DNA of 64,000 bases from Mongoliibacter ruber (lineage in GTDB: Bacteria > Bacteroidota > Bacteroidia > Cytophagales > Cyclobacteriaceae): positions 62,001-126,000 of the forward strand of contig NZ_PVTR01000011.1 of NCBI RefSeq assembly GCF_003003005.1. Reading direction: 5' to 3'. Each line of letters starts with the position of its first letter. Position 1 is the first letter of the stretch. Both the position numbers and the translations under genes were made by a program. The notes under the pieces were generated by a model. The model was given only the letters and a program-made list of their open reading frames with translations. It was not told the DNA's origin and made no database searches. Below are positions 63,902 to 64,000 of this stretch, in pieces.

Positions 63902-64000
63902 AGTTATCGATCTCTCACCTGACCCGCTATACCTACGAAGAAAAAGTGCCACTCAATACCCATCAGCTCTTTTTGATTCCGCAACAGCGGACCTATTACC
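63898..64000 (+). CDS. Transglutaminase-like protein, N-terminal fragment (continues past window)
   Basis: Only the first ~34 codons are seen (MKLSISHLTRYTYEEKVPL, then NTHQLFLIPQQRTYY). This matches the bacterial transglutaminase-like N-terminal region (a beta-sandwich opening with L.H.T.Y.Y...V), the usual fourth member of the Anbu gene set. The start overlaps the Anbu stop by four bases. The catalytic Cys-His-Asp domain would lie beyond base 64000, so its activity cannot be judged. Confidence 0.85.
   Translation, partial: MKLSISHLTRYTYEEKVPLNTHQLFLIPQQRTYY

Overview
The window looks like a chromosomal stretch from a Bacteroidota bacterium, most likely of the Cyclobacteriaceae (Algoriphagus/Belliella type); the genus-level placement is inference. 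Supporting signs are TonB-dependent receptors, many exported proteins and lipoproteins, UpxY-type NusG paralogues, a split methionine synthase, paired S9 peptidases, scarce Shine-Dalgarno sites, and promoters with the Bacteroidetes -7 element TAnnTTTG. The DNA is moderately AT-rich. No tRNA, rRNA, CRISPR array, prophage or intact insertion sequence was seen.

Layout. 1-2846: 3' part of a TonB receptor, a TauE/SafE exporter and an Rrf2 regulator. 2847-3555: gene-free DNA with arrays of an 8-bp repeat inside a ~160-bp higher-order repeat. 3556-6980: SDR oxidoreductase coupled to dihydrofolate reductase, a DUF4412-like exported protein, and fmt. 7098-13333: a small unknown protein and a complete RND efflux operon (adaptor, pump, outer-membrane channel). 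13407-23150 (minus): a barrel-less TonB-plug/MG2 protein, a sulfatase, and two overlapping S9 peptidases. 23267-29526: a 1442-residue multi-PAS hybrid histidine kinase, an outer-membrane protein and a lipoprotein RidA homologue. 29676-34573: promoter, SAM-I riboswitch and a three-gene methionine operon (split MetH plus MetF). 34762-41739: DUF4332 and DUF937-like proteins, a glycosyltransferase, an aldo/keto reductase, a Tat-exported Dabb protein, an S41 peptidase lipoprotein, a repeat-rich gap holding two copies of an inverted-repeat element, a gene remnant, and an alpha/beta hydrolase. 41935-48555: a second RND operon led by its own TetR regulator, with a good operator candidate. 48712-51076: an orphan UpxY-like antiterminator, a small unknown gene bracketed by ~47-bp imperfect direct repeats, and a beta-barrel protein. 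51217-56600 (minus): xseB-xseA, then dapA, a DUF6913-like gene and a LigA with a large internal insertion. 56748-59484: TetR regulator and metG. 59547-60349: a doubly disrupted outer-membrane protein gene. 60562 to the end: circularly permuted ATP-grasp, alpha-E, Anbu proteasome-like peptidase and the start of a transglutaminase.

How the parts work together. The methionine operon makes methionine from homocysteine using methyl groups supplied by MetF, with feedback through S-adenosylmethionine at the riboswitch. Each RND operon encodes a three-part envelope-spanning pump. The last operon matches a conserved, poorly understood bacterial set predicted to make or process peptides (ATP-grasp ligase, alpha-E, transglutaminase) alongside a proteasome-related protease. 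Inside it lies a striking mirror-image array of eight GATATT/AATATC hexamers spaced about one helical turn apart, which I regard as the most interesting unexplained signal in the window. The insertion in LigA and the decayed outer-membrane gene are the other observations most worth testing.
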